Counted from the stretch's first letter, positions 42,509 to 51,835 are shown. The stretch: 64,000 nt of DNA from Idiomarina sp. (GCA_020832105.1 JAFIFH010000067.1:1-64000), one strand, 5' to 3'. A program made the numbers and translations. Notes: generated by a model not told the origin, from the sequence alone.

Positions 42509-43897
42509 ATGGGTATGTCAGCAATTGGTGTAGGGTCAGGCCTGGATTTAGAAGGCCTGGTTCAGCAGCTTGTCCAGGTAGAACGAGCACCGCGCCTGCA
42601 ACGTCTTGATACACGTGAAAAACAGGCTGATGTGCAGTTGTCCGCATTTGGTCGGTTGAAAAGCACGCTGAATAAGATTAATGACTCTGTGAGTGGTCTT
42701 GCAGATCCTAAAATCATGTCTGCGCGGACCGCGACCGTTACAGGTCAAAATGAAGATAATCCGTTAATCAACGTAACAGCGAATTCAAAGGCCGCTCGCG
42801 GTTCTTACAACATTGATGTACAGGCGCTGGCACAAGGGTCACGATTACAAACCCAGGCAAATACGTTTACCTCGAGTGATAATGAAGTGACGGCAACTGG
42901 CGGTGTGCTCACCTTCAACGCGGGCGACAGTACTTTTGACGTTGAGGTTCAGGCTGGCGCTACGGTAAGTGAGGTGGCAGCAGCAGTAAACCAGGCGGCG
43001 GAAAACTTTGGTGTGAGTGCCAGTGTGGTCAACACGGGTGGCGCCAACCCGCAAACCTACCTGGTATTTAACTCATCAGTGACGGGCGCAGGGAATGACC
43101 TAACGATAGCATCAAGCGCGCCAGACATGGATATGCTGACCACTATGGACGAGGTGCAAACTGCCGACGATGCAATGATTATTGTGAATGACATTGCTAC
43201 TTACAGTGCCACTAATACGTTTGAGAATGCAGTAGAAAACCTCGAAATCACGGTGAACCGAAAGGATCTCAATAATGGTCCGGTCAGAGTTGACGTGGAT
43301 GTAGACAAAGAGGGTGTTAAGGAAAACATTGAAGCATTTATGGCGGCCTACAATGGCATGATCGATGAAGTGAACCGACTGACCCGATACAACCCTGAAG
43401 GCGACAACGGAGCGCTGATAGGGGACTCACTGGTCCGCTCTATTCGTGGTCAGTTGTCTGGTATGTTGACTCAGCCTGTCGCCGGTGCCGCTGATGGTTT
43501 AAACACGCTATTCCAGTTGGGTATCACCCAGGACAATGACGGCAAACTGCAATTTGATACGCGTAACCTCGGTGGTGGCACCGGTGAACAGCGTTTTGAG
43601 AGAGCTATTAATGAGCAGTTCGACGACATTATTGCTCTATTTTCGGGTGAAAATGGCGTCGCTACACGCCTTGAGTCGACACTGAAGCAATATACAAAAA
43701 GTGGTGGTTTGATCGAAGGCCGTGAGAATGTAGCTAAAAATCAAAAAGATAGCGTGTCTCGCGAGCGTGAGAACTTCGAGCGGTTTATGGAGCAATATGA
43801 ACAGAACCTGCGACGCAGATACACTGCTTTGGACGGAACCATTGCACGTCTGAACCAAAGCTCAGACTTTCTCTTCCAACGCCTGAACCAAATGTAA
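42509..43897 (+). CDS. fliD: Flagellar filament cap protein FliD (HAP2)
   Basis: The filament cap, 462 residues. N-terminal GVGSGLDLEGLVQQLVQVERAPRLQRL and the C-terminal coiled part (ENFERFMEQYEQNLRRRYTALDGTIARLNQ) are typical. It promotes flagellin polymerisation at the tip. It follows flaG by nine bases with GGAG at the start, in one sigma-28 transcript. Confidence 0.95.
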   Translation: MGMSAIGVGSGLDLEGLVQQLVQVERAPRLQRLDTREKQADVQLSAFGRLKSTLNKINDSVSGLADPKIMSARTATVTGQNEDNPLINVTANSKAARGSYNIDVQALAQGSRLQTQANTFTSSDNEVTATGGVLTFNAGDSTFDVEVQAGATVSEVAAAVNQAAENFGVSASVVNTGGANPQTYLVFNSSVTGAGNDLTIASSAPDMDMLTTMDEVQTADDAMIIVNDIATYSATNTFENAVENLEITVNRKDLNNGPVRVDVDVDKEGVKENIEAFMAAYNGMIDEVNRLTRYNPEGDNGALIGDSLVRSIRGQLSGMLTQPVAGAADGLNTLFQLGITQDNDGKLQFDTRNLGGGTGEQRFERAINEQFDDIIALFSGENGVATRLESTLKQYTKSGGLIEGRENVAKNQKDSVSRERENFERFMEQYEQNLRRRYTALDGTIARLNQSSDFLFQRLNQM

Positions 43898-43977
43898 CAC
43901 CAGCAAGCCAGCTAAAGTATCGGTGCGGGTCGCCGATACTTGTAGTAGCGACTAGCAAACACGAAAGGGTATAAGAC

Positions 43978-44403
43978 ATGTATAAGAAAGGTATTAATGC
44001 GTATCAAAGCGTCGGTGGCCGTGACCAGGCAACGACAGCGGACCCGTATCAATTGATTCAGATGCTGATGAACGGTGCATTACAGAAGCTGGCGGTGGGT
44101 AAAGGCGCGATCGAGCGTAAAGACCTGTCTGCTAAATCTGAAAGCCTGACTAAAGCACTGTCTATCGTTGGAGCCTTGCAAGAGAGTCTGGACCTGAACG
44201 TGGGTGGCGAAGTTGCAGGTAACATGTTTGATTTGTACGACTACGTGAAGCGCCAAATTATTGATGCAATGACCAGCACGTCGACTGAGGCTGTAGAAAA
44301 CAGCTTGATGGTGATGCGTAGTCTGAAAGAAGGCTGGGACTCGATTCCTGTCGAAGCACGTAACCAGGCCTTTGCGCAAAAACAAGCAGCGGTTGCTGGG
44401 TGA
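43978..44403 (+). CDS. fliS: Flagellin export chaperone FliS
   Basis: A helical protein of 141 residues that binds the C-terminal region of flagellins and prevents early polymerisation. Typical start (YKKGINAYQSVGGRDQATTADPYQLIQMLMNGAL) split by family-conserved positions, and LVMRSLKEGWDSI near the end. AAGGG precedes the ATG. The fliT-like gene overlaps its stop by four bases. Confidence 0.94.
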   Translation: MYKKGINAYQSVGGRDQATTADPYQLIQMLMNGALQKLAVGKGAIERKDLSAKSESLTKALSIVGALQESLDLNVGGEVAGNMFDLYDYVKRQIIDAMTSTSTEAVENSLMVMRSLKEGWDSIPVEARNQAFAQKQAAVAG

Positions 44404-44699
44404 GCGAATTAGTCGCTCAGGCGCAGGTGCTTGAAGCGGAGTTCCTTGGCTTGCTAGAAGCCGAGGAGCTCGACGATGAGCGTTTAGGCGCTGTGGTTGA
44501 GCGTCGCAATGCGCACCTTGAAGCCATGGGTGCGGCAATGGATGAAAACCCTGAGCTGACGCAGGCCTTTAAGCCAGTATTTGAGCAAGCACTGCAAAAT
44601 ACCAGGAAGCTACAAGCGCGCTGCGAACAAGAGCGTGACGACGTACAAAAAAAACTGATTACACTGAATACCTCAAAAAAAGCACGCAAGGCGTACTAA
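44400..44699 (+). CDS. FliT-like flagellar chaperone
   Basis: A helical protein of 99 residues starting with GTG inside the fliS stop (GTGA overlap), so translationally coupled to it. It is rich in E, L and R with heptad spacing, and its size, fold pattern and place agree with FliT-type chaperones for FliD. Sequence similarity alone is too weak to be sure; no signature motif exists for the family. Confidence 0.65.
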   Translation: MSELVAQAQVLEAEFLGLLEAEELDDERLGAVVERRNAHLEAMGAAMDENPELTQAFKPVFEQALQNTRKLQARCEQERDDVQKKLITLNTSKKARKAY

Positions 44700-44766
44700 T
44701 TTAGCCCTAGAGCGTTAGATGAATACCCTTGCTGAAATGCATGTGCTGTGTGCTCACAACTCCGTC

Positions 44767-44795
44767 TCTCCCGATATCTCCCGATATCTCCCGAT
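44767..44795. repeat. Short tandem repeat
   Basis: The unit TCTCCCGATA occurs about three times in a row, in the 221-base spacer after the fliT-like gene. Nothing else is seen in that spacer. Confidence 0.6.
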
Positions 44796-44920
44796 TTCCG
44801 TTAAATCTCCGTAAACAAATCCAAGCTCAGGCAACTGCCTATGTACCTTGGCGACGCGAAGCGTTAGTATTTTGCTCATAAAAATAGTCAGCACACCCAG
44901 TTGGGTAACGGATTATCACC

Positions 44921-46147
44921 ATGAGCACATTACTTAGCTATCTCTCCCAATTCACTGACATCGCGCAGCCGCGTGTGCACAGCTATGCCACCCATGTGCA
45001 TAGTACGCTGACTTTTAAAGCCGTGGCGAAGCAGGCACAGGCCTTACGTCAGCAATATTCTGAGATTGCTGGGGCGCGGGTGGCGGTGACCTTAACCGCG
45101 AACAGTGATGCGCTGACCTTGTTGGTCGCATTAGACGGCTATGTCGGCGAATTGATTTTATTGCCGGTTGACCACCCGGTTCCAGTGGGCTGTCATTTCC
45201 ACCTGACTGAGCGCGGCCACCTGCGGACCCTGAGCGATTTCACCGCCGATAACCTGCCGGTAGTCACGCAGTGGGGGCTGTTGGATGAGCGCCATGAGCT
45301 GATTACATATACGCTGGATGAACTTGCTACCAATGAACTGGTAATGACCGGGAGTCACGAACATCCACTGCGCTGGGGCGTCATGCAGGAGCCGGCAGAG
45401 CTTGCTGGATTACTGGTGTGGCTGCGGGCACTTAAAAATGGCGAAGATATTGTCTTAGCTCAGGCTGATAGCCTGAAATCCCTCGCTGATATGTTTAGCC
45501 ATGCGCAGGTGAGTGCAATTGCAGCGCCGACAAGGTTATGGCGAAATTTGCTGGCGGGTGCTGATGTTTCGCGGCTGGAATTAGAGCTTGCGATAGTGAA
45601 TGGTGGGCTGGTGGACGAACCAACGTTGCAACGCATTCGCAATATTTTTAGTGATGCGTTGGTGGCTCATTCCTTCTCTCACACGGGGGCGGGTATGAGC
45701 TGGTTAGTGACCGATGGTAAACCCGGTTTGCCGCCAGTGCTATTTGCCGAGGCGGACAATCAAGTGGTGCTGGCTGTCAATCAGGGGCGGCTCGATATTG
45801 CGTTCACCGGCTCAGGTGCGACGATTCACACAGACTACCTGGTGGAGCAAGGCGACGATGGCCGGGTGATGCTGGTGGGTCACCAACAGAGCATTGTCTC
45901 GGTGGGGGGCCGTGAGGTCAACCCTGAGCAGGTGGAAGTGGCGTTGATGGCGGTCCCTGGCGTCATGGACGTACAGGCGTCAAGTATGCCAGACCCTGTG
46001 CTGGGCGAACTGATTAGGGTCGATGTGCTTGCCCCTGGCCACCGCAGTGTGGCCGAGCGCAAGGTATTCAAGCAAGCTTTGCAGGACCATTGTCGCGAGG
46101 TATTAGAGCCCTGGCAGCGGCCGGCTCGGTATTATTTTCACGGCTAA
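44921..46147 (+). CDS. Degenerate adenylate-forming (ANL superfamily) enzyme-like protein
   Basis: A protein of 408 residues with the layout of acyl-CoA synthetases/adenylation domains but reduced. The C-terminal part has MLVGHQQSIVSVGGREVNPEQVEVALMAVPGV, split here as the usual hinge and GxxVxPxEVE element. The P-loop-like (S/T)SG(S/T)TGxPK is not found, and the chain ends PARYYFHG without the catalytic GK lysine. So the fold is likely ANL but adenylation activity is doubtful. It lies between flagellar genes and a YecA-like gene, with no ribosome site stronger than average. Its role, possibly in flagellin modification or as a pseudoenzyme, is unknown. Confidence 0.65.
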   Translation: MSTLLSYLSQFTDIAQPRVHSYATHVHSTLTFKAVAKQAQALRQQYSEIAGARVAVTLTANSDALTLLVALDGYVGELILLPVDHPVPVGCHFHLTERGHLRTLSDFTADNLPVVTQWGLLDERHELITYTLDELATNELVMTGSHEHPLRWGVMQEPAELAGLLVWLRALKNGEDIVLAQADSLKSLADMFSHAQVSAIAAPTRLWRNLLAGADVSRLELELAIVNGGLVDEPTLQRIRNIFSDALVAHSFSHTGAGMSWLVTDGKPGLPPVLFAEADNQVVLAVNQGRLDIAFTGSGATIHTDYLVEQGDDGRVMLVGHQQSIVSVGGREVNPEQVEVALMAVPGVMDVQASSMPDPVLGELIRVDVLAPGHRSVAERKVFKQALQDHCREVLEPWQRPARYYFHG

Positions 46148-46273
46148 TATATGTTGACCTGAAATGCGTTCGATCAATATGTCATTTGTCTGCTTGCCTA
46201 ATAATCGCGAATGGTTAACTATACCTTTGTATACTGATAAACTGTCCGCCCCGCGACCCCTGGAGTACTTTTG

Positions 46274-47566
46274 ATGGCGCAAAGCGCAGAGCAACTAATT
46301 GAGCGATTTTCTCAATTAGGTGAGCCGACCACTTTTGACATGCCGGACTTTCCAGAGTATCAACTTGATACGGCTGAGATTCCTGCAGCGCTCTCATTAA
46401 CCCGCGCGCCTCAAGCAGGCGAGAACAAATTCGTGGCTGCCCACGCATTTATGGCACTGACCCAGCGCCGTGATGAGAAGCTTCTTGGCGAGCTGCTACA
46501 AACGGCAGATGAAACGCTGCTATTGCGACTCGGTGAGTTTGTAAGCACCCATGCGATACCCTTTTATGACATTGAACTGGTGGGGGAGCTGGATACGATT
46601 GTCCGCCACCAAGGGTTAAGCCCTGTCCGGAGGCTCTTCGCTGCGCAACTACTGCAAGAATTCGCGCTTCTGCATCCGGAATATTACGGTCGCACGATTA
46701 AAGTCATTGCTGCATGCTTGCAGTCGTTTGCGACGAACCCGAGTAAAGTTAATGCCGAGCTGATTGGTGCATGCGTGACGTTGCAGGCGGATGAATTGAT
46801 GCCAGTGATTGAGCAGGCCTATGCAGCTGACAAAGTCAGCGGTAGCGACTATGCCGCGGCAACTGATGTCCAAGCGGCGATGTCGGTGCCGGAGACTGCC
46901 TTCGAGCAGGGGCTTGAGCAGTTTATGCATACCAAAGAGTTGGATGAGATTCGCCATGAACTTGATCAGGTATATGCTATTCGCACCTGTGCAGCACCTG
47001 CTGGATTAGAGTTGCCAATTGGTAACCTGGCTGAGCTAGATGGTTTTTTGCATGCATTGGCATTAAGTCCAACGCCGGTTGCCCGGTCGTTGTGGATTGA
47101 GCAATTAAGCCCGGGCTTGTTGGCCGAGCAGGGCGGCCTTAGCCAGGAGCATCGGCTGGAGAAAATCACTACCTATTACTCGGTGGTCAAAGAATCATTG
47201 GTGGTTGGTGAGTGTGCGCCAAACTTTGAACTGAGTGTTGAAAGTACGGTGATGAATTTGAATTCGATGCAGCCCTGGGCTCGCGGTTTCTTGCTGGCAG
47301 CTGAACTGTGGACAGAATCTGATATTACCCAGGCCGAAGCGCATGAAGCCTATATTGAATTAAAAGAATTTTTACAGGCGATGGCCGAAGATACGCCCTT
47401 GCCTGAACAATATCAGTCGCTGGCCAACAGCGATTACAGCATGATATTGCAGTTGATGGTGCAGCGTGTTTTCTTCGAACTGAATGGAATGGATGATGCC
47501 CAGCTCGGCGCATCAGACATCTCCGACGAAGACGCAATGCAGGATTTTTTCGATAATTTCTCGTAG
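46274..47566 (+). CDS. YecA/YgfB (UPF0149)-like protein with helical-repeat N-terminus
   Basis: A soluble, acidic protein of 430 residues. The N-terminal half is all-helical and resembles HEAT-like DUF1186 repeats (KVNAELIGACVTLQADELMPVIEQAY). The C-terminal half has LAELDGFLHALALSPTPV, the hallmark of YecA/YgfB proteins, and an acidic tail. No SEC-C zinc motif is seen. Function is unknown. The start is the ATG at 46274 with GGAG eight bases ahead. The TAG stop is provided by the first base triplet of a family A repeat. Confidence 0.6.
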   Translation: MAQSAEQLIERFSQLGEPTTFDMPDFPEYQLDTAEIPAALSLTRAPQAGENKFVAAHAFMALTQRRDEKLLGELLQTADETLLLRLGEFVSTHAIPFYDIELVGELDTIVRHQGLSPVRRLFAAQLLQEFALLHPEYYGRTIKVIAACLQSFATNPSKVNAELIGACVTLQADELMPVIEQAYAADKVSGSDYAAATDVQAAMSVPETAFEQGLEQFMHTKELDEIRHELDQVYAIRTCAAPAGLELPIGNLAELDGFLHALALSPTPVARSLWIEQLSPGLLAEQGGLSQEHRLEKITTYYSVVKESLVVGECAPNFELSVESTVMNLNSMQPWARGFLLAAELWTESDITQAEAHEAYIELKEFLQAMAEDTPLPEQYQSLANSDYSMILQLMVQRVFFELNGMDDAQLGASDISDEDAMQDFFDNFS

Positions 47567-47722
47567 GTCAGGCTACGCCTGACGCCCAGCGGTGGTCAAC
47601 GATTCCTAGGTCAGGCTAAGCCTGACGCCGCGCGATGCCTAACGATTCGAAGGTCAGGCTACGTCCGCGTCACGCAGTGATGACGCCCAGCGGTGGTCAA
47701 CGTCAGGCGTAGCCTGACCTAC
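47563..47722. repeat. Family A repeat cluster, includes CGTCA insert in reverse
   Basis: At least four hairpin parts: GTAGGTCAGGC-TAC-GCCTGACG, TAGGTCAGGC-TAA-GCCTGACG, AGGTCAGGCTACGTCCG with CGTCA-CGCAGTGA-TGACG, and GTCAGGC-GTA-GCCTGACCTAC, joined by AGCGGTGGTCAACG-type spacers. The first supplies a stop codon. Confidence 0.9.
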
Positions 47723-47735
47723 AAATAACCGCATC

Positions 47736-48209
47736 ATGACCAATAACCAAACCCAAATAAAACACCAACCTACACGAACTGAACCCATGACCTATTCTGA
47801 ACTAGAACTCGCCTACATGTTAGTCAGCGCCAAAGGCACCGGCCTTGAGGTGAATGCGTATGTTGAGCGTAGCACCGGCGAAATCCATATTGATAATATT
47901 GAGCTCAATGAAGGTGATGAGATCCCGCAGGATCTAGCTCACGGTGCTAAATACGCTCAGGTACCAAGCCAAGAGGCGTTACTCAATGAGTTGGAGTTGA
48001 TGCGGCTGTTGGTGGAGCGGCAGCTTAGCGGCGACGAGCAAGCTGAATTTGATAAAGCGACCATGGATATGGGTGACGACGAAGCGGTGAAGTCAGGCAT
48101 TCACTACCTTAACTCCATTGGCAAGCTCGCCACCTGGCGCAAGCTAGTCAGCTCAGTACAGGAAAAAGCCCTACGCAATTGGGCCGCTGAAGAGGATCTG
48201 CTGCTGTAG
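47736..48209 (+). CDS. Uncharacterised protein, UPF0158-like
   Basis: An acidic protein of 157 residues. The segment YVERSTGEIHIDNIELNEGDEIP resembles the start of UPF0158-family proteins (written here in two parts: YVERSTGEIHI, DNIELNEGDEIP). The rest is helical with a late KLATWRKLVSSVQEKALRNW. No function is known. The first ATG (47736) and the one at 47787 (MTYSELELAY) both lack a ribosome site; the latter gives the more usual start. Repeats lie on both sides and the TAG stop comes from one. Confidence 0.55.
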   Translation: MTNNQTQIKHQPTRTEPMTYSELELAYMLVSAKGTGLEVNAYVERSTGEIHIDNIELNEGDEIPQDLAHGAKYAQVPSQEALLNELELMRLLVERQLSGDEQAEFDKATMDMGDDEAVKSGIHYLNSIGKLATWRKLVSSVQEKALRNWAAEEDLLL

Positions 48210-48297
48210 GTCAGGCTACGCCTGACGTTAACCAATGGCGCAGCCTGACCTACCGAAACATCAACCATGGCTGTGCGTCAGGCAGAGCCTGACCTAC
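48206..48297. repeat. Family A repeat cluster after the UPF0158-like gene
   Basis: GTAGGTCAGGC-TAC-GCCTGACGTTAACC, then CGCAGCCTGACCTACC, then CAACCATGGCTGTGC and GTCAGGC-AGA-GCCTGACCTAC. Confidence 0.88.
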
Positions 48298-48314
48298 GAC
48301 AAACCCCAGGCACA

Positions 48315-48339
48315 AAAAAACCGGCGAGAGCCGGTTTTT
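48315..48339 (-). terminator. Terminator of rpsT
   Basis: AAAACCGGC-GAGA-GCCGGTTTT; the A run on one side and the T run on the other allow use from both directions. Confidence 0.85.
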
Positions 48340-48366
48340 GCTAAAGCGTTCACAAAGAATGCTAAA

Positions 48367-48630
48367 TTAAGCCATAGCTTTAATTTGAGCGTTCAAACGA
48401 CTCTTATGACGAGACGCTTTGTTTTTGTGAATCAGGCCTTTAGATGCAGAACGATCTAGGATTGGCATCAGAGTTACGAATGCGCTCGTTGCTTTTTCCT
48501 GCTCGCCTGCAGCAATAGCTGCGTTAACTTTTTTCATGTACGTGCGCATCATTGAGCGACGGCTCGCGTTGTGCTGACGACGTTTCTCGGATTGAACCGC
48601 ACGTTTCTTAGCAGACTTGATGTTAGCCAA
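48367..48630 (-). CDS. rpsT: 30S ribosomal protein S20
   Basis: A basic protein of 87 residues with the standard start [18 protein letters not shown] and the end [17 protein letters not shown]. It binds 16S rRNA in the small subunit. In Pseudomonas and many relatives rpsT is divergent from murJ, as here. Confidence 0.98.
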   Translation of the reverse strand: MANIKSAKKRAVQSEKRRQHNASRRSMMRTYMKKVNAAIAAGEQEKATSAFVTLMPILDRSASKGLIHKNKASRHKSRLNAQIKAMA

Positions 48631-48959
48631 GGTAAACTCCTAAATTCTGTAGATTGTCTGACGATTGTGTCTGATAGCATTAACTGAATTGAGTTAAATG
48701 CTTCGCATCTAACGTCATCATTAAAGGCCGCGGACTATATCCGAAAATAGACGCAAAAGTCAATTACGTTGATAAATTTTGTGCGCGTATTCTACCGACG
48801 GAGCGTCTTTATCGCAACAGTTATTTGTATATCATTTGCACGCTGAGGCTATGCCTGCGCCGGGTGATACCGTAAACTAAATGCCATCTTGTTGATCGCG
48901 CCACGCAAAAATGAAAAACGGGCGCGGTATATGGCATCAAAAACACGCAGGGACACCTT
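48631..48959. other. Divergent rpsT-murJ spacer
   Basis: These 329 bases have no gene. They hold the rpsT promoter (48734-48763, minus strand) and a leader of about 100 bases for S20. Nothing certain is seen for murJ apart from its weak ribosome site. Confidence 0.6.
48734..48763 (-). promoter_or_regulatory. Sigma-70 promoter of rpsT
   Basis: TTGACT, 18 bases, TATAGT, followed by a GC-rich stretch (CCGCGG) near the start point, as is common for ribosomal genes. Confidence 0.65.
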
Positions 48960-50603
48960 TTGAGTCAGTCAGATACGCCACATTCCCCATCCCCGGAACA
49001 GCAGCAACCAAAGCACAGCGGGACAAGTAAAGGCAAAGACTTACCGCAGCATGCCCCGCGACTGATGCGCTCGGGCATGGTGGTCAGCGCGATGACCTTT
49101 ATCTCGCGTGTGCTTGGCCTGGTTCGCGACATCGTAATCGCGGCCCTGATGGGCGCAGGTCAAGCAGCTGACGTATTCTTCTTTGCCAATAAAATCCCAA
49201 ACTTCCTGCGTCGCTTATTTGCCGAAGGGGCATTTGCGCAGGCGTTTGTGCCGGTACTGACTGAGTACCATCGAGGTAAAACTGTCGACGAAACCCGGCT
49301 GTTGATTGCGCGGGTGGCGGGGACTCTGGGCACCATCATCACCATAGTCACCATCTTAGCGGTGATTGGATCGCCTGTAGTGGCGGCACTTTTCGGTTTT
49401 GGCTGGTTTCTCGATTACTGGCAGGGTGGCCCGAACGCCGAAAAATTCGAGCTGGCCAGCCTGCTGCTTAAAATCACCTTCCCCTATTTATGGTTTATAA
49501 CCTTTACCGCTTTGGCGGGCGCGATACTTAATACCATCGGCAAATTCGCGGTGGCTGCGTTTACCCCGGTGTTTCTAAACGTTGCGATTATCGCCGCGGC
49601 GTTGTGGTTAGCGCCACAACTGGCGCAGCCCGAGATTGGTCTGGCTATCGGGGTATTCGCAGGTGGTCTGATTCAGTTTCTATTTCAGCTACCATTTTTA
49701 AAGCGCGCCGGTTTATTGGTCAGGCCGCGGTGGGGCTGGAACGATCCTGGTGTGAGACGTATTCGAATTCTCATGTTACCGGCTATTTTTGGGGTCTCAG
49801 TGAGTCAGATAAATCTGCTGTTTGATACGCTGATTGCGTCTTTTCTGATGACAGGTTCCATTAGCTGGTTGTATTACGCAGATCGATTACTTGAGTTCCC
49901 GCTAGGGCTGTTTGGTATTGCCATCGCCACAGTGATATTGCCGGCGCTGTCGGCGCGTCACGTAGATAAATCGCTGGATCACTTCCGCTCTACCCTGGAC
50001 TGGGGTGTGCGCACGGTGAGTGTGCTCGGCCTGCCTGCAATGGCGGGCTTGATTGTTTTGGCACAACCAATGTTAATGGTCCTTTTTATGCGCGGCGAAT
50101 TCAGCCCTGATGATGCGCGCATGGCGTCTTACAGCCTGATGGCATACGGCAGTGGTTTACTTAGTTTTATGCTGGTGAAAGTGCTGGCGACTGGCTTCTT
50201 TTCACGTCAGGACACCAAGCGGCCAGTTAAGTACGGCATCATTGCTATGGCGGCAAACATGGTGTTCAACATTATCTTCGCAATCCCCTTTGGTTATGTG
50301 GGCCTTGCCATTGCAACGGCGTTATCCGGAACCGTGAATGCGTTTTTGCTGGGTTTTGTGCTATATCGTGAGGGTATTCTGATACTGCCCCGGGCGACCT
50401 GGATATTCTTTATCCGGATCAGCGCAGCCACCTTGTTGATGGTGGCATTTATTCTTTATCTGTCACCTGGTATCGAAGGCTGGCTTGAGGCCACAAATAG
50501 CCTGCGTAGTCTGTGGTTAACTGGCTTGGTTGTAGGCGGAGGCTTTGTTTACCTGGTGAGCTTCTTTATTTTTGGTGGCAGGCCCCGTCATTTACGCCAT
50601 TAA
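48960..50603 (+). CDS. murJ: Lipid II flippase MurJ (MviN)
   Basis: An integral membrane protein of 547 residues with about 14 hydrophobic helices; it moves the peptidoglycan precursor lipid II across the inner membrane. Conserved: SGMVVSAMTFISRVLGLVRD, FFFANKIPNFLRRLFAEGAF, and the later RILMLPAIFG. The start is a TTG with AGGGA ahead, giving a polar N-terminal extension of about 36 residues before the usual start at LMRSGMVV; that ATG (49065 region) is an alternative. Confidence 0.95.
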   Translation: MSQSDTPHSPSPEQQQPKHSGTSKGKDLPQHAPRLMRSGMVVSAMTFISRVLGLVRDIVIAALMGAGQAADVFFFANKIPNFLRRLFAEGAFAQAFVPVLTEYHRGKTVDETRLLIARVAGTLGTIITIVTILAVIGSPVVAALFGFGWFLDYWQGGPNAEKFELASLLLKITFPYLWFITFTALAGAILNTIGKFAVAAFTPVFLNVAIIAAALWLAPQLAQPEIGLAIGVFAGGLIQFLFQLPFLKRAGLLVRPRWGWNDPGVRRIRILMLPAIFGVSVSQINLLFDTLIASFLMTGSISWLYYADRLLEFPLGLFGIAIATVILPALSARHVDKSLDHFRSTLDWGVRTVSVLGLPAMAGLIVLAQPMLMVLFMRGEFSPDDARMASYSLMAYGSGLLSFMLVKVLATGFFSRQDTKRPVKYGIIAMAANMVFNIIFAIPFGYVGLAIATALSGTVNAFLLGFVLYREGILILPRATWIFFIRISAATLLMVAFILYLSPGIEGWLEATNSLRSLWLTGLVVGGGFVYLVSFFIFGGRPRHLRH

Positions 50604-50668
50604 AACCGCCTGATCAGCGCTTATAGTGGGTGAAATCCGGGCGGGGTTTGCGCTATACTCGGGCGCTT

Positions 50669-51592
50669 ATGGAATTAATTCGTGGTTTACATACATTAGC
50701 GCCAAAGCATCGCCATTGTGTCCTTACCATTGGTAACTTTGACGGCGTGCATTTAGGTCACCAGGCTGTGCTACAGCGGGTGCGGGCGCGCGCGGCTGAG
50801 TTGCAGTTACCGGCAGCGGTGATGACCTTTGAGCCGCAGCCACTGGAATTTTTTCGACCCGAGATTGCCCCCGCACGCCTGACCACCTGGCGTGAGAAGT
50901 TACCCTTATTGCAGGCTGAAGGCATTGATCGCATGTTGTGTGTGCCTTTTAACGCAAAATTTGCCGGGCAACAGCCGGACGATTTCGTCAAAAACATCCT
51001 GGTGGGCAAGCTTGGGGTTAAGTTGTTGGTGGTGGGTGATGACTTTCGCTTCGGCAAAGACCGTGCAGGGGATTTCGAACTCTTGCAACGCGCCGGTGAG
51101 CGTTATAACTTCGCGGTTGTGGACACTCAAAGCTACCGCCAGGAATCACGTCGTGTGTCTTCAACATTGATTCGTGAAGCCCTGGACCAGGGGCATTTTG
51201 GCGAGGCTCAGGAGATGCTGGGTCGCCCGTATACGTTGACCGGGAAAGTCAGTCACGGGGCTAAGAAAGGGCGCACGATTGGGTTCCCCACCGCGAATAT
51301 TCCGCTAAAGCGACTGCGTTCACCGCTGCAAGGTGTCTACGTGGTGCAGGTGGAAGTAGCGGGCAAGCGGTATAACGGTGTGGCCAATATTGGGCGGCGG
51401 CCGACGGTGGATGGGCAGGGTATGCAGTTAGAAGCGCATCTGTTTAATTTTGCCGGTGATTTATATGGCCAGCAAATGCAGGTGACCCCATTGCACAAGA
51501 TTCGCGACGAAGTAAAGTTCGAGTCGCTCGAGGCGCTCAAACAGCAAATACATACGGACGTGATGCACGCCCAGGCATACGCCAGCCGGTGA
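50669..51592 (+). CDS. ribF: Bifunctional riboflavin kinase/FAD synthetase
   Basis: An enzyme of 307 residues: riboflavin to FMN (C-terminal kinase) and FMN to FAD (N-terminal adenylyltransferase). Seen: TIGNFDGVHLGHQ (nucleotidyl transfer), VSSTLIREAL, and GRTIGFPTANIPL of the kinase domain. The frame opens at 50630, but the ATG at 50669 (MELIRGLHTL) is the family start. It lies between murJ and ileS as in Pseudomonas. Confidence 0.96.
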   Translation: MELIRGLHTLAPKHRHCVLTIGNFDGVHLGHQAVLQRVRARAAELQLPAAVMTFEPQPLEFFRPEIAPARLTTWREKLPLLQAEGIDRMLCVPFNAKFAGQQPDDFVKNILVGKLGVKLLVVGDDFRFGKDRAGDFELLQRAGERYNFAVVDTQSYRQESRRVSSTLIREALDQGHFGEAQEMLGRPYTLTGKVSHGAKKGRTIGFPTANIPLKRLRSPLQGVYVVQVEVAGKRYNGVANIGRRPTVDGQGMQLEAHLFNFAGDLYGQQMQVTPLHKIRDEVKFESLEALKQQIHTDVMHAQAYASR

Positions 51593-51602
51593 TGTGATTG
51601 TT

Positions 51603-51738
51603 GTAGGTCAGGCTTCGTCTGACGCCGCGTGATGGTTGAATGTTTCGTAGGTCAGGCACAACATAACCTAACGTCAGGCGGGGCCTGACCTACGGGTGAC
51701 GCACAATATAACCGAACGTTAGGCGGAGCCTGACCTAC
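51603..51738. repeat. Family A repeat cluster between ribF and ileS
   Basis: GTAGGTCAGGC-TTC-GTCTGACG, then GTAGGTCAGGCACAACATAACC, GTCAGGC-GGG-GCCTGACCTAC, and CGTTAGGC-GGA-GCCTGACCTAC. Two ACATAACC/ATATAACC spacers replace the usual one. Confidence 0.88.
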
Positions 51739-51835
51739 GGACCAATGCACGGAACAAATTAAAATCCAACGGGCGGAAAACACCCCGCGACGAGCAAAAT
51801 TAAACATTAAAATTTAAGCGACGGACTAAATAAGC

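Noticed and set aside
48960..49065. Later ATG as the murJ start
   Set aside because: The conserved core begins there, but the frame upstream is open with a TTG and a plausible ribosome site; left as an alternative only.
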